Shown: in pieces, positions 18,332-27,121 of the stretch | Numbering within the stretch: position 1 is the first letter of the stretch | How the letters are laid out: the number at the start of each line of letters is the position of its first letter | Assembly: GCA_964599895.1 (NCBI GenBank) | Contig: CAZRHT010000004.1 | Span: forward strand, 1-64,000 | Origin: UM-FILTER-49-7 sp964599895 | GTDB lineage: Bacteria; Acidobacteriota; Holophagae; Thermotomaculales; Thermotomaculaceae | Direction: 5' to 3' | DNA length: 64,000 nucleotides | The notes under the pieces: model-generated | What the model saw: only the letters and a program-made list of their open reading frames with translations | Databases searched by the model: none | What the model was told of the DNA's origin: nothing | Position numbers and translations under genes: made by a program

Positions 18332-19534
18332 CTACTTCACCAGAGTAATGATCTTGAATATAGGCAGATACATGGACACAACGATTCCGCCAACCAGACC
18401 TCCAAGAAACATGATCATAACCGGTTCCATAAGGGACATCAGGCTAGCCACCGCAGTATCAACCTCGTCCTCATAGAAATCTGCAATTTTGGAAAGCATG
18501 GTGTCCAGGGCGCCGGTGGACTCCCCGACAGTGACCATCTGCGTAACCATCGGTGGAAATGCCCCTGAGTCCTTGAGGGGGTCTGATATTGTCTTTCCTT
18601 CTTCAACAGACTTTCGTGTAGAGAGAACAGCATCCTCAATAATGGCATTGCCCGAAGTCTTTGCGGTAATGTACAGGCCTTCCAGGATAGGAACACCGGA
18701 GGACACCAGCGTGGAAAGGGTTCGGCTGAACCGGGCCACCGCAATCTTTCGCAAGATAGTGCCAAGGATCGGCGCCTTCAACAGTAGTCCATCAATCATG
18801 TGCCGTCCACCGTTTGTTTTATAATATTGACGAACACCTATTACTGCGACCACAATGAAAACGATCAAAAGCCAACCGAATGAGACCATGAAGTTGGATA
18901 ACGCCACAACTATTCGGGTTGGGAGAGGCAATTCCGCACCCATGCTCCTGAACATGCCGGCAAAGGCCGGAATAACCTTCCAGAGAATAATCGCCACAAT
19001 GAGAATGGCAAAAGTAAAAACCGTGGTGGGATACACCATGGCAGATTTGAAAGCCGCTTTCAGTTTGTAAGCCTTTTCAATGTAGATTGAGAGCCGTTGC
19101 ATGATGATATCCAGAATACCACCGGCTTCGCCTGCCGCAATCATGTTGACATAGAGGTTGTCAAATGCTTTCGGGTGTTTTTCCATAGAATCTGCCAATG
19201 TCATGCCGGTTTCCACATCCCCCCGTATTTCAAAAAGCGTCTTCTGGAAGAAATTGTTTTCCTGCTGAGATGCCAACGCTTCCAGACACTGGACGAGGGG
19301 AAGACCTGCGTCAATCATAACGGAAAACTGCTTGGTAAAAATGGCCAGGTCCTTCACTGAGACGCTGCCACCAAAGGAAATTTTGGAAAGCCCGGTAGCT
19401 TCCTTTTCCTTGATCGCAGTGACCACAATGTTCTGCTTTCTCAGAAGAGCGATGGCTTCCTCACGATGCATCGCCTTGATCTCTCCAGTTCGGGCTTCAC
19501 CGGATCGCGTTCTCCCTGTATATTCAAAAAGCAT
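18332..19534 (-). CDS. pilC: PilC, type IV pilus inner-membrane platform protein
   Basis: A 400-residue polytopic protein with two GspF/T2SSF domains (about 65-190 and 270-395). It begins with F-E-Y-T-G-R-T-x-S-G-E, a common PilC/GspF opening. Three or so hydrophobic segments lie at about 165-190, 215-240 and 370-395. It forms the platform on which the PilB and PilT motors act. The start has the strong sequence AGGAGGGATGT before ATG. The gene is 14 nt downstream of pilT and 60 nt upstream of pilS. Confidence 0.95.
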   Translation of the reverse strand: MLFEYTGRTRSGEARTGEIKAMHREEAIALLRKQNIVVTAIKEKEATGLSKISFGGSVSVKDLAIFTKQFSVMIDAGLPLVQCLEALASQQENNFFQKTLFEIRGDVETGMTLADSMEKHPKAFDNLYVNMIAAGEAGGILDIIMQRLSIYIEKAYKLKAAFKSAMVYPTTVFTFAILIVAIILWKVIPAFAGMFRSMGAELPLPTRIVVALSNFMVSFGWLLIVFIVVAVIGVRQYYKTNGGRHMIDGLLLKAPILGTILRKIAVARFSRTLSTLVSSGVPILEGLYITAKTSGNAIIEDAVLSTRKSVEEGKTISDPLKDSGAFPPMVTQMVTVGESTGALDTMLSKIADFYEDEVDTAVASLMSLMEPVMIMFLGGLVGGIVVSMYLPIFKIITLVK

Positions 19535-19548
19535 ACATCCCTCCTGAC

Positions 19549-20682
19549 CTATGTATATTTAATCTTTGGATTTCGATTCGGCCGCTCTGGCGCCGGTTTC
19601 ATGTCCACAGCCCCTACCCCCCGATTCATCATGTCAAGCAGTTCTTCCTTATTGGAAGATCGGGCAACTGCAATTTCCCTCGTTATTTTCCCCTGAAAAT
19701 ACAGGCTCGCCAGCGATTGGTTGAACGTCAACATGCCATGCTTCAGCTGGCCAGTTTGCATCGTCGCATAAATCTGGTGAATCTTGTCTTCCCGAATCAA
19801 GTTGCGGACAGCAGCATTTGGAATCAGGACTTCCATTGCCAGACACCTGCCCTTACCATTTGCTGTTGGCAGCAAAGACTGGCAGAGCACAGCTTCCAGA
19901 ACAAAAGAAAGCTGAGTTCGAATCTGCGTTTGCTGATGTGCAGGGAAAATGTCGATTACGCGGTTGATGGTCTGCACCGCCGAATTGGTGTGCAGCGTCG
20001 CGAAAGTTAAATGGCCGGTTTCCGCTATTGTCAGAGCTGTTTCTACTGTTTCAAGATCCCGCATCTCCCCTACCAGCACTACGTCAGGGTCCTGCCTCAG
20101 GGCAGCACGCAGCGCCCGGCTGAAGGATTTTGTGTCTGTATGAACCTCCCGCTGGTTTACGATACATTTCTTGTGGGAATGTAGATATTCAACCGGATCC
20201 TCAATGGTGATAATATGTTCACTTCTGTCTGAATTCACTTTGTCAATCATGGATGCCAGGGTGGTTGACTTTCCGCTGCCTGTGGGCCCCGTTACGAGAA
20301 TCAGGCCCCTTGGTAAATCACAAAGATGCGAAATGATTCTTGGAACACCAAGCGCATCGAAGCTCCGGATTTCGTATGGAATTAGCCTGAATGCGCCGGC
20401 GACGGCACCTCTTTGGTAAAAGACATTTGCACGGAAGCGGGCCAGGTTCTTAATTCCGAAAGAGAAATCAAGTTCCAACTGTTCCTCGAACCGTTGTTTC
20501 TGAGAGTCATTCAAGATGGAATAAATCATCTTTTTTGTATCAGTCGGTGTGAAGGCGGCAAGTTTCAACGGAATCAGCTTTCCATTGAGACGAATCTGGG
20601 GAGGAGAATTTGTCGTAATGTGCAAGTCCGTTCCATTCTGCTCAACCATTGTTTTTAAGAGCTGTGTTAGCGTAACGTCCAT
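19549..20682 (-). CDS. pilT: PilT, pilus retraction ATPase
   Basis: A 377-residue hexameric ATPase that powers pilus retraction. Walker A is GPTGSGKST. The Asp box and Walker B region read R-Q-D-P-D-V-V-L-V-G-E-M-R-D, and the His box is H-L-T-F-A-T-L-H-T-N. The PilT-type R-x-Q-L-S-F-V-L-E-A-V-x-x-Q-x-L-L-P (here A-V-L-C-Q) is present, which separates it from PilB. The ribosome binding site is GGAGGGGGAG, which can pair over 7 nt with loop 1 of the predicted sRNA. It is 15 nt downstream of pilB. Confidence 0.96.
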   Translation of the reverse strand: MDVTLTQLLKTMVEQNGTDLHITTNSPPQIRLNGKLIPLKLAAFTPTDTKKMIYSILNDSQKQRFEEQLELDFSFGIKNLARFRANVFYQRGAVAGAFRLIPYEIRSFDALGVPRIISHLCDLPRGLILVTGPTGSGKSTTLASMIDKVNSDRSEHIITIEDPVEYLHSHKKCIVNQREVHTDTKSFSRALRAALRQDPDVVLVGEMRDLETVETALTIAETGHLTFATLHTNSAVQTINRVIDIFPAHQQTQIRTQLSFVLEAVLCQSLLPTANGKGRCLAMEVLIPNAAVRNLIREDKIHQIYATMQTGQLKHGMLTFNQSLASLYFQGKITREIAVARSSNKEELLDMMNRGVGAVDMKPAPERPNRNPKIKYT

Positions 20683-20697
20683 ATTCTCCCCCTCCGT

Positions 20698-22425
20698 CTA
20701 GAGGACGGTCTCTCGCAAAACTTCTTCAATACTGGTCTGACCATTCATGATCTTGATCAAGCCGCTTCGACGCAGGGTAATCATTCCGTCTTTCGTTGCC
20801 TGACGTCGCAAATCCATTGCAGTCGCGCCACTCAAGATCAGTTCTCTCATCTCGTCTGTAATCTGCATGACCTCGTACAAACCTACTCTACCCTTGTAGC
20901 CGGTTCCACTGCACCGATCACATCCACTGCCCTTAGACACATTGACCTTATCAATTTCATCTTCATTATACCCGATTCTCAGCAAAGTTTTCTTAGGAAT
21001 TTTCACTTCTTCTTTACATTGGGTACAAACCCGACGTACCAGCCGCTGGGCACAGATGAGGTTAACTGAAGTGGCCACAAGAAATGGCTCGATTCCCATA
21101 TTCATCAAACGGCTGATTGTACTTGGCGCATCGTTGGTATGAAGAGTGGACAATACAAGGTGACCGGTAAGAGCAGCCTTGATCGCAATTTCGGCAGTCT
21201 CAAAATCACGGATCTCACCCACGAGGACAATGTTCGGATCCTGGCGTAGAAAAGACCGCAGCGCAGCGGCAAAAGTTAATCCGATTTCTTCCCGAACATT
21301 TACCTGGTTGATTCCTCGCAGATTGAATTCCACCGGGTCTTCCGCAGTCATGATATTTGTCTCCGGCTTATTAAGTAAACTGATGGACGAATATAATGTG
21401 TTGGTTTTGCCGCTTCCCGTGGGCCCGGTAACCAGCACCATCCCATAGGGCTTGGTTACTTCCATTTGAAAATTTTCCAGACTCTCCGGTTCAAATCCCA
21501 GCTTCGTCATATCCAGCATGAGCATGTCCGAATCCAGAATTCTCATTACGATCTTTTCCCCAAACAAAGTGGGAAGAACAGAAACACGAAAATCCAACTC
21601 TTTACGTTTGCTCTCGATTTTCATCTTGAGTTTGATTCGGCCATCCTGTGGCAATCGTTTTTCTGCAATATCCAGTTTCGACATAATCTTTATTCTGGAA
21701 CAAATTGCGTCCCGCATTTTCAGCGGAGGTTTCATGATCTCGTGGAGAATACCATCGATTCTGAACCGAATTCTCAATTCCTTCTCATAGGGTTCTACGT
21801 GAATATCGCTGGCGCCCCTTCGTACAGCATCTGTCAGAATTGAATTGACCAGCCGGACAACTGGTGCTTCCACGCTTGAGGCCTCAAGGCTCTCGATATC
21901 CAGTTCATCATCATCTTCAATAACCTCAAGCTCTTCCTCATCAATTTCCGCAAGGTCTTCCATTACCTTGCGTAACTCCATGGCTGCTTCAGTCTCGTAG
22001 TATTTCTCAATCGCTTTTCGGATGGAATACTCGGAGGCCACGACCGGCTCAATGTTCAGGTTTGTAATGAATTTCAGGTCGTCCAGGGCATATATATTAG
22101 TGGGGTCCGCAATAGCTACCGTGAGGGTAGAACCGGTCCGGCTAAGTGGAATAATCGAGTAACGTTGGGCCACATCCACCGGTATTCGTTTGATTACATC
22201 CTCGCTGATCTCAAAGTGATCCAGGTTAACGGCCGGAATCCCGTACTGACGACTGAGGAAACTGGTAACCTCTTCGTCACTGATAAAGCCCAGTTTCGTC
22301 AAAATATAACCCAGCCGCCCACCTTCGGACTTCTGCACACCAAGAGCCTCTTCCAGTTGTTTTTTCTGGATTAATCCTGCGTCCAATAACATATCACCAA
22401 GTTTCATTACCATCGGTTTTGGCAC
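20698..22425 (-). CDS. pilB: PilB, pilus extension ATPase
   Basis: A 575-residue assembly ATPase and first gene of the pilus run. The N-terminal GspE/MshEN-type domain (about 1-150) begins with K-L-G-D-M-L-L-D-A-G-L-I; in related ATPases this domain can bind c-di-GMP, which would fit the PilZ and HD-GYP genes here. The motor domain has Walker A GPTGSGKTN, R-Q-D-P-N-I-V-L-V-G-E-I-R-D and H-L-V-L-S-T-L-H-T-N. A zinc-binding four-Cys element (CTQC...CDRC) is near residues 465-500. The GTG at 22425 has AGGA 6 nt upstream; internal ATGs exist at residues 5 and 7. Confidence 0.95.
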   Translation of the reverse strand: MPKPMVMKLGDMLLDAGLIQKKQLEEALGVQKSEGGRLGYILTKLGFISDEEVTSFLSRQYGIPAVNLDHFEISEDVIKRIPVDVAQRYSIIPLSRTGSTLTVAIADPTNIYALDDLKFITNLNIEPVVASEYSIRKAIEKYYETEAAMELRKVMEDLAEIDEEELEVIEDDDELDIESLEASSVEAPVVRLVNSILTDAVRRGASDIHVEPYEKELRIRFRIDGILHEIMKPPLKMRDAICSRIKIMSKLDIAEKRLPQDGRIKLKMKIESKRKELDFRVSVLPTLFGEKIVMRILDSDMLMLDMTKLGFEPESLENFQMEVTKPYGMVLVTGPTGSGKTNTLYSSISLLNKPETNIMTAEDPVEFNLRGINQVNVREEIGLTFAAALRSFLRQDPNIVLVGEIRDFETAEIAIKAALTGHLVLSTLHTNDAPSTISRLMNMGIEPFLVATSVNLICAQRLVRRVCTQCKEEVKIPKKTLLRIGYNEDEIDKVNVSKGSGCDRCSGTGYKGRVGLYEVMQITDEMRELILSGATAMDLRRQATKDGMITLRRSGLIKIMNGQTSIEEVLRETVL

Positions 22426-22448
22426 CTGCTTTCCTTTTATTTATAAAC

Positions 22449-22477
22449 AGCTTAAAAAAGCAAACAAGAAATGTCAA
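22449..22477 (-). promoter_or_regulatory. candidate promoter of the pil run
   Basis: Minus strand TTGACA (22472-22477) is followed after 17 bp by TAAGCT (22449-22454), which matches three of six -10 positions. It lies in an AT-rich interval just upstream of pilB, where a promoter is expected. Confidence 0.4.
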
Positions 22478-22575
22478 CCTCTTTATTTGAGACAAAATAC
22501 CAAAGCGCCAACAAAATGATCTTTCATCAGTCACTCAGAAAAGAAAATACAAAATTTAGCACTTTCAGGGAGGAG

Positions 22576-23757
22576 TTAATTTTTTTCTTTTCTTCCAGGT
22601 TCAAACGCAGGAATCCCTGTAATGTAATGGCCCAGAACCAGAGTGTGAATATCTTGTGTACCTTCGTAGGTTTTGACCGACTCCAGATTACACATGTGAC
22701 GGAAAACCGGATACTCTAAGGAAATACCATTGGCTCCCAGAATATCGCGAGCCTCCCGGGCAACATCCAGTGCCATGCTCACGTTATTCATTTTCAACAT
22801 TGATATCTGATAATGCTCCGCCTGGCTTTTATCCTTCAACCTGCCGATCTGGAGCGCCAGAAGCTGTCCCTTGGTGATCTCAGTCAGCATTTTCGCCAGC
22901 TTAGCCTGCACAAGTTGAAACCGGCCAATGGGAACGTCAAATTGAATCCGCGATTTTGCATACTCCACGGCCGTGTTGTAACAATCCATCGCAGCCCCCA
23001 GGGCGCCCCATCCGATACCATATCGTGCCTGTGTCAAGCACATCAGCGGGGACTTCAGCCCCAATGCTCCGGGCAGACAATTCTCATCGGGAACCTCAAC
23101 ATCCTCTAAAACAAGTTCGGACGTAACAGAAGCACGCAGGCTCATTTTATGTTTTATTTCAGGCGCCGAGAAGCCCTTCATTCCTTTTTCCACAAGGAAT
23201 CCCCGAATTCCTTCTTCGGTTGCAGCCCATACCACCGCGACGTCCGCAATTGATCCGTTGGTAATCCACATTTTTGTGCCATTGAGTACCCAGTGATTCC
23301 CTGACTTAACCGCCCGAGTTCTCATTCCACCGGGATTAGACCCGTAATCGGGCTCAGTCAACCCGAAACAGCCGATGCTTTCACCAAGGACCAGCTTTGG
23401 AAGGAATCGCGCCTTCTGCTCATCAGAACCGAAGGCATGGATTGGAAAGATGACCAGCGAACTCTGAACTGAGGCAAAACTCCGGATACCGCTGTCTCCC
23501 CTTTCCAGTTCCTGATTAATCAACCCGTAAGCAACATTGGATAGGCCCGCACCCCCGTATTCATGGAGCGTGGAACCAAGGAGCCCCAGTTCACCCATTT
23601 CCCTCACCAGATGGATGGGGAAAGCGCCCTCCTCAAAATGAGCGGCTATGTCTGGCTTTATTCGGTCTCGAACAAATGCATGCACCGTATCGTAGACCAT
23701 TTTCTCTTCAGGATCGAGCAAGTGCTCCATCCGGGCAAAATCCACAAACTCTATCAT
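22576..23757 (-). CDS. gcdH: glutaryl-CoA dehydrogenase
   Basis: A 393-residue acyl-CoA dehydrogenase-fold flavoenzyme closely resembling glutaryl-CoA dehydrogenases. It has the substrate-carboxylate Arg in D-S-G-I-R-S, the A-R-Y-G-I-G-W-G block, R-D-I-L-G-A-N-G-I-S and the catalytic Glu in T-Y-E-G-T-Q-D-I-H. The enzyme oxidatively decarboxylates glutaryl-CoA to crotonyl-CoA in lysine and tryptophan breakdown, passing electrons to ETF. A non-decarboxylating form cannot be excluded. It is last in the run PASTA-rpe-bamD-gcdH, 22 nt after bamD and behind AGGAG. Tryptophanase elsewhere in the window also points to amino-acid catabolism. Confidence 0.9.
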   Translation of the reverse strand: MIEFVDFARMEHLLDPEEKMVYDTVHAFVRDRIKPDIAAHFEEGAFPIHLVREMGELGLLGSTLHEYGGAGLSNVAYGLINQELERGDSGIRSFASVQSSLVIFPIHAFGSDEQKARFLPKLVLGESIGCFGLTEPDYGSNPGGMRTRAVKSGNHWVLNGTKMWITNGSIADVAVVWAATEEGIRGFLVEKGMKGFSAPEIKHKMSLRASVTSELVLEDVEVPDENCLPGALGLKSPLMCLTQARYGIGWGALGAAMDCYNTAVEYAKSRIQFDVPIGRFQLVQAKLAKMLTEITKGQLLALQIGRLKDKSQAEHYQISMLKMNNVSMALDVAREARDILGANGISLEYPVFRHMCNLESVKTYEGTQDIHTLVLGHYITGIPAFEPGRKEKN

Positions 23758-23779
23758 TTTTTTTCTCCTGAAACCACCG

Positions 23780-24673
23780 TCACTTGCCGGCAGGGTCCTT
23801 CTTTTCTGTCTCCCCCGGCTTTTTACTTGGCTTTCGTTTGATATTGTGTTCTTTCAGAAATTTATCAATTTTTTCCTTTTTTTCTCTCTCCAGCTTACCG
23901 CTTTCAATATCGGCCAGCTCCGCGGTTACCTGGTCATGATACAGCGTCTTAGGAAACTCTTTCAGCAACAGTCGATAATATCGCGCCGCCTTGTCGTATC
24001 TGGTCATTTCAAATTGAGACCGTCCATAATAATAGTACGTTTCCTCTTTTTCCTGATCATTGAGATAGCTGAGATAGTGATCCAGAAGGTATTCGAATCT
24101 CCCTGACGAAGCAAGGTAACTGCGAGCTTTATAGTAAAAAACGCCAACATCAAATTCATGTTCTGCAAGTCTCTGCCAGCATGCTTTGATTTTTTCCTCG
24201 CTGAGCTTGCTGTAGGGAGATAACGGGTATTTCTGGCGAAGTTTTTCAAATGCTTCAATCGCCTGATGTGAAAATGACTGATCTCTGTCCGGTGTAGAAA
24301 TCTGGGAGTAATAACACATGCCCACCATATACTGAGCGTAAGGAGCCTCTTCGTTTCTCGGGAAATACACCAGAAATGATTCATAATCGGCGAGGGCGTC
24401 TCCTGCCCCTCTCTCCAGATCAAAGAATTCGGCGTCGGCAATCCCCAGTTTGGCTTTGGGAAATTCTCTTGAATTTGCCGCATTGTCAATAATCAACTGG
24501 AAATACTGTCTGGCCTTTGCATATTTTCCATCAGACAGATATGTCAGACCCTTTTGATAAACTTGAGCAACAGGTACTTCTTTTCCGCCATTCCAGAGCT
24601 TTGAGTCAACTTTCTTTCTACATCCTCCCATAATCAGCAAAAGGGCAAGGAAAACCAGCAATAGTCTGCGCAT
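23780..24673 (-). CDS. bamD: BamD-like outer-membrane assembly lipoprotein
   Basis: A 297-residue lipoprotein with signal peptide and lipobox L-I-M-G-G-C (Cys18). Five tetratricopeptide-like repeats follow (about 35-260), with the typical G-x-x-x-Y-A-K-A-R-Q-Y-F-Q and F-P-R-N-E-E-A-P-Y-A-Q-Y patterns of BamD/YfiO. A lysine- and glutamate-rich tail closes the protein. BamD supports beta-barrel insertion into the outer membrane, so this gene is direct evidence for a diderm envelope. The start is 4 nt after the rpe stop, behind GAGGTGA. A general TPR lipoprotein is the alternative. Confidence 0.85.
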   Translation of the reverse strand: MRRLLLVFLALLLIMGGCRKKVDSKLWNGGKEVPVAQVYQKGLTYLSDGKYAKARQYFQLIIDNAANSREFPKAKLGIADAEFFDLERGAGDALADYESFLVYFPRNEEAPYAQYMVGMCYYSQISTPDRDQSFSHQAIEAFEKLRQKYPLSPYSKLSEEKIKACWQRLAEHEFDVGVFYYKARSYLASSGRFEYLLDHYLSYLNDQEKEETYYYYGRSQFEMTRYDKAARYYRLLLKEFPKTLYHDQVTAELADIESGKLEREKKEKIDKFLKEHNIKRKPSKKPGETEKKDPAGK

Positions 24674-24676
24674 ATG

Positions 24677-25339
24677 TCACCTCGTTCTATTCAAGATCTC
24701 TTTTAATTTTCTGAAATTAGTTCCGGGATTCCCGTGGAAAACAGCCGATCCGGCCACCATCAGATTGGCTCCGGCTGCTGAAATCTCAGAAACATTTTCC
24801 AATGTAAGTCCGCCATCAACGGCAATAATAAATGAAAGGTTTCCGGCTCTACGCAATTCATCAAGACGACGAATTTTTTCAAGGCAATATGGTATAAACG
24901 ACTGGCCTCCAAAACCGGGATTGACAGACATAAGCAATACAGCATCCACAACGGGTAGCATGTGCTCCAAAAGAGAAAGCGGCGATGCCGGATTCAGCAC
25001 CACTCCTGCCCGGATTCCTTTCTGCTGGATCTGACTCACAAGCCTGTCCAGGTGATGTGCTGCTTCTACGTGAACATAAATAATCTCAGGAGAGGTTCCC
25101 GCAAACACGTCAAGATAATCACCAGGATTTTCTATCATCAGGTGGACATCCATTCTTACTGCTGGGACTGCCCGCTTCACGGCATCACACACCAGAGGGC
25201 CAATTGTAATATTAGGAACAAAATGTCCGTCCATGACATCCACATGCACATATTCCATTCCCTCAGACAATAGAAGCTCCAACTGCTCTCCCAGGCGCGT
25301 AAAGTCAGCCGAAAGAATCGATGGCGAAATCACTTTCAA
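24677..25339 (-). CDS. rpe: ribulose-phosphate 3-epimerase
   Basis: A 220-residue TIM-barrel enzyme interconverting ribulose 5-phosphate and xylulose 5-phosphate. The opening S-P-S-I-L-S-A-D-F, H-V-D-V-M-D-G-H-F-V-P-N, S-V-N-P-G-F-G-G-Q and V-D-G-G-L are the family's metal and phosphate motifs. The start codon is TTG at 25339, placed by GGGAGG 4 nt upstream, and it overlaps the stop of the PASTA gene by 4 nt. It is part of the PASTA-rpe-bamD-gcdH run. The assignment is secure. Confidence 0.97.
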   Translation of the reverse strand: MKVISPSILSADFTRLGEQLELLLSEGMEYVHVDVMDGHFVPNITIGPLVCDAVKRAVPAVRMDVHLMIENPGDYLDVFAGTSPEIIYVHVEAAHHLDRLVSQIQQKGIRAGVVLNPASPLSLLEHMLPVVDAVLLMSVNPGFGGQSFIPYCLEKIRRLDELRRAGNLSFIIAVDGGLTLENVSEISAAGANLMVAGSAVFHGNPGTNFRKLKEILNRTR

Positions 25340-26064
25340 AATGCCTCCCTTTCAACCACCTGCAGCGTCACAGTCTGCTCGGTTAAAGCTTTGAAACCAG
25401 GAAGAGGATACTGATCCTGAACAAAAAGCACATTTTCATCCTCAATCTGGTTTGCGAAGGTTTTAACTACAAATCGAATTCCCTGATGTGTCAGCTCTTT
25501 CTTCACATTAACCAGCAACTGACCCCGGAAATCCGGCATCAGAAACTGACTTGGTTTTTCGCCGCTACTGACCAGAAGTTTGATTCGATTATCGACAATT
25601 CCTGAACTTCCAGGACTTGGAGTCTGAGAAACCACAGTTCCCTGGGGGCGACTGTCATAGACTCTGGCCACGCTTGTTAAGCGCAATTGGTACTTGCTGA
25701 TCATTTCAGCTGCGTTGGAAAGCGTCAGGCCTGTAAGGTCCGGGATGACTTCCCGTTTGGAACCCCGGCTCAGCACAAGATCAACAACTCTGGCAGGTTT
25801 CACCAGGCTGCCCGCCGCGGGGTCCTGGATCGCAATCGCGCCCATCCTCACAAAATCCGAATAAACCGTTCGCCTATCCCCCGTTGTTCCATGGAGGCCC
25901 ACCTCTTCCAGTCGTCGCTCCGCTACAGACATCGGTACACCCGTCACGTCCGGAACGGTCACAACTCCGCCTCGTACCGCAGAAACCAATGTAAACCAAA
26001 GGCCTGCGGTAAATACGAGACCCGCTACTGCAACAAGACCTGCGACAATCAATACCTTTTTCAT
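25336..26064 (-). CDS. membrane-anchored protein with three PASTA domains
   Basis: A 242-residue protein with one N-terminal transmembrane segment (about 4-30) and three PASTA repeats (about 34-99, 100-170, 170-240), each with V/I-P-D-x-x-G at its start. PASTA domains usually bind muropeptides or beta-lactams and are commonly attached to Ser/Thr kinases or penicillin-binding proteins. Here no catalytic domain is present, so it is a stand-alone cell-envelope protein facing the periplasm. The ATG at 26064 has no good Shine-Dalgarno and lies 9 nt after a -10-like TATACT. A longer TTG reading from 26097 is less likely. Confidence 0.85.
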   Translation of the reverse strand: MKKVLIVAGLVAVAGLVFTAGLWFTLVSAVRGGVVTVPDVTGVPMSVAERRLEEVGLHGTTGDRRTVYSDFVRMGAIAIQDPAAGSLVKPARVVDLVLSRGSKREVIPDLTGLTLSNAAEMISKYQLRLTSVARVYDSRPQGTVVSQTPSPGSSGIVDNRIKLLVSSGEKPSQFLMPDFRGQLLVNVKKELTHQGIRFVVKTFANQIEDENVLFVQDQYPLPGFKALTEQTVTLQVVEREAF

Positions 26065-26073
26065 ATCTCGAGA

Positions 26074-26102
26074 AGTATACCCGAAAACGACGCTCAAGTA
26101 AA
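26074..26102 (-). promoter_or_regulatory. promoter adjoining the PASTA gene start
   Basis: Minus strand TTTACT (26097-26102), 17 bp, then TATACT (26074-26079). The -10 box ends 9 nt before the ATG, so the mRNA leader would be only a few nucleotides. Confidence 0.45.
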
Positions 26103-26245
26103 TTCACAAGCGTAGAACGGAGAAGGTTGAGCAAAGACAGAAAACAGGCAACTCCCTGTCCTTATTCGTATCAACTGTGCAAACACGTCGTCATGGATTT
26201 ACAAGACAAAAGTGCTGTGCTATATTTCCAGTACTGGAGGTGACC

Positions 26246-26737
26246 GTGAAAAAACATATCCTGCTGATGTTATTTATTGCCGTTCTTTCCGCGACAGCCT
26301 GTGGACCGATGAAGGTCAATGAAATGCAAAAGATCGGCGTAAAAAACCACACCCTGGTCATATACTTTTCGCGAAAGATGAAACATCCGTTTGAACTCTC
26401 TATTGACGGTACCAAGGTTCCGGTAGCCGCACCCGGCACTGGACGGCTCCTTCAAATACACAACATAAAACCGGGGAAACATCACATCCGTATCGTTTCC
26501 AACTGGTATATCTTCAGCCAGCCTGTCCGTGATATTTCCTACACACCTGACAAGGACGAGACTGCAATTGTATTCTCCGCTCTCAAGTATTCCGAAAGCA
26601 CCCGACCCGTTCAAGAGAAAGATACGCCTGGGATGTTGAAAAGAATACTGAACGCCATGATTTTCTGGAAAGGTAAAGAAACAGCAACCGAGACGAAAAT
26701 CGATACCAAGAAAATTTATGGAGAGTTTACCGACTGA
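26246..26737 (+). CDS. small lipoprotein with PEGA-like fold
   Basis: A 163-residue predicted lipoprotein. The GTG at 26246 is preceded by GGAGGTGA, and the protein opens with K-K-H plus a hydrophobic stretch and a lipobox-like S-A-T-A-C (Cys near 19). The middle part (about 45-120), with F-E-L-S-I-D-G-T-K-V-P-V and I-K-P-G-K-H-H-I-R-I, resembles PEGA-type surface beta-domains. The C-terminal 40 residues are charged. It is a single gene convergent with the PilZ gene at 26744. Function is unknown. Confidence 0.65.
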   Translation: MKKHILLMLFIAVLSATACGPMKVNEMQKIGVKNHTLVIYFSRKMKHPFELSIDGTKVPVAAPGTGRLLQIHNIKPGKHHIRIVSNWYIFSQPVRDISYTPDKDETAIVFSALKYSESTRPVQEKDTPGMLKRILNAMIFWKGKETATETKIDTKKIYGEFTD

Positions 26738-26743
26738 GTGTGG

Positions 26744-27121
26744 CTATTCTTCAGAGGCCGTCCTTCTGACGGATCTGTCTTCCTCACTCAGAAATTTCGA
26801 GATCAGTTCACGGTCGTCAAGATCTAACGCCACAAAATGAACGCCCATACCCGGAAGTTGCCAGTCCCCTTCATCATGCGTTTCTTCCAGACTGTACACT
26901 ACTTCCACCACTGAATGGATTGTCTTGGAAGAACCCGGGAGGTTGAACCGTACCGCAAACCGCGTCCCTTCCGGGTAGGGGCATACTGTTTCAAGAAACA
27001 TGCCCTCCAGGCTCAGATTGTAGGAGTAGAGAATGCTTACTTCATCGTCCAGAGAAAAATCCACCTGGATTTGAGAGTCCAGACGGACGCAAGCGCGCTT
27101 GTTTGAGTATTCTTCTTTCAT
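26744..27121 (-). CDS. PilZ-domain protein
   Basis: A 125-residue single-domain PilZ protein. R-A-C-V-R near residues 9-13 and N-L-S-L-E-G-M-F near 35-42 form the two parts of the c-di-GMP-binding signature. It is the last gene of miaA-hfq-crp-pilZ, and its ATG overlaps the Crp stop by 4 nt. Pairing with a cyclic-nucleotide-type regulator suggests a signalling link, but no partner can be named. Confidence 0.88.
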   Translation of the reverse strand: MKEEYSNKRACVRLDSQIQVDFSLDDEVSILYSYNLSLEGMFLETVCPYPEGTRFAVRFNLPGSSKTIHSVVEVVYSLEETHDEGDWQLPGMGVHFVALDLDDRELISKFLSEEDRSVRRTASEE

